Assembly (NCBI GenBank): GCA_024362935.1
Contig: JANCRA010000014.1
Location: forward strand, 8,759,258 to 8,823,257
Source of the DNA: Setophaga petechia
Taxonomy: Eukaryota; Chordata; Aves; Passeriformes; Parulidae
Length of the DNA stretch: 64,000 nt
Direction: 5' to 3'
Part shown: one piece after another, positions 49,076 through 64,000 of the stretch
Numbering within the stretch: position 1 is the stretch's first letter
Layout: the number at the start of each line of letters is the position of its first letter
Translations under genes and position numbers: made by a program
The notes under the pieces: generated by a model
Database searches by the model: none
Told to the model about the DNA's origin: nothing
Seen by the model: the letters and a program-made list of their open reading frames with translations, nothing else

Positions 49076-49548
49076 AGGGCGGGGCTCAACCCGGCCCCGC
49101 CCTCACCCCGCCCCCGCGCGGGCGCGCCTGACGACAGCTGCAAAGCACTTTTTCAGCAGCCGCAAGTGAGGTGAGTCGCGGCCCCGCGGCGCGGGGGGGG
49201 GTCGGAGCCCCCCCGGCCCCTCAGGCCGGGCCGGGCCCAGCGGCGGCGCCGCGCCCGCTCCCCCGCCCCGCCGGGACCGCGCCGGGGCCGCAACGCCCGC
49301 GCTCCGGCACCGGGCGGGGCGGGGGGCGCGGGCGGCGGGGCCGCGGGGCGGGGAGGGGCGGCCGGCGGCGGCAGCGGCGGAGCCCGCGCCTCTCCCGGAG
49401 CCCGGCGCGGTGCCCGGCGCTGCCCCGGGGCTGGGGGCGGCCGGTCGGTCCCCTCGGGGGCGGTGGCGGGGCCGGGCTCGGGCTGCCCGCTTCCCCGGCG
49501 CTTCCCTCCCGCGTCCCTCCGCAGGGGTCCGGCGCCGCGCCCCGGTGA

Positions 49549-64000
<14,452 letters not shown>

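Overview
The window is nuclear DNA from a vertebrate, almost certainly a bird. It carries CR1-type LINE fragments of the avian kind, moderately compact introns, two CpG-island promoters, and the neighbouring gene pair CBFB - PHAF1 (C16orf70/MYTHO), which is also adjacent on human 16q22. The proteins are nearly identical to the human ones as I remember them. I cannot name the species; the sequence does not decide it.

Layout. Positions 1-1,200 lie upstream of CBFB: a short possible exon remnant (3-92), AT-rich sequence and a truncated CR1 on the minus strand (about 771-1120). A CpG island (about 1365-2960) holds the CBFB promoter, first exon and second exon. CBFB runs on the plus strand through six coding exons (2236-2313, 2521-2607, 6986-7102, 20763-20879, 24977-25072 or 25103, 37635-37703). 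Its 3' UTR extends to a poly(A) signal at 39929. All exon lengths and phases join into 187 codons. A second donor 31 nt downstream in exon 5 gives a 182-codon form with a different tail, as in human CBFB.

From about 39,960 to 49,000 is an intergenic region with no gene I can support. It contains CR1 fragments (about 41255-41725 and 43686-43790), a 57-bp minisatellite (43828-44010), a GC-rich GGTGCCCAT-type minisatellite (44963-45226), small simple repeats and a perfect 31-nt palindrome (46726-46756). A second CpG island (about 49,000-49,760) contains a degenerate tRNA-Ser-like sequence on the minus strand (49004-49075), a probable noncoding first exon and the first coding exon of PHAF1. Five PHAF1 coding exons (118 codons plus one base) lie in the window, and the gene continues past the right edge.

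Function. CBFB is the non-DNA-binding partner of the RUNX transcription factors. PHAF1 acts with BCAS3 at the phagophore in autophagy. The two genes are conserved neighbours and I see no functional link between them. The observations most worth a second look are: a 282-bp ungapped direct repeat (about 97% identical) shared by the end of the CBFB 3' UTR and intron 5 just before the last exon, stopping immediately before the poly(A) signal; a phase-compatible, protein-like possible terminal exon inside PHAF1 intron 3 (59797-59898); the tRNA-like element beside the PHAF1 promoter; and the palindrome at 46726. None of these shows a clearly new biological system.
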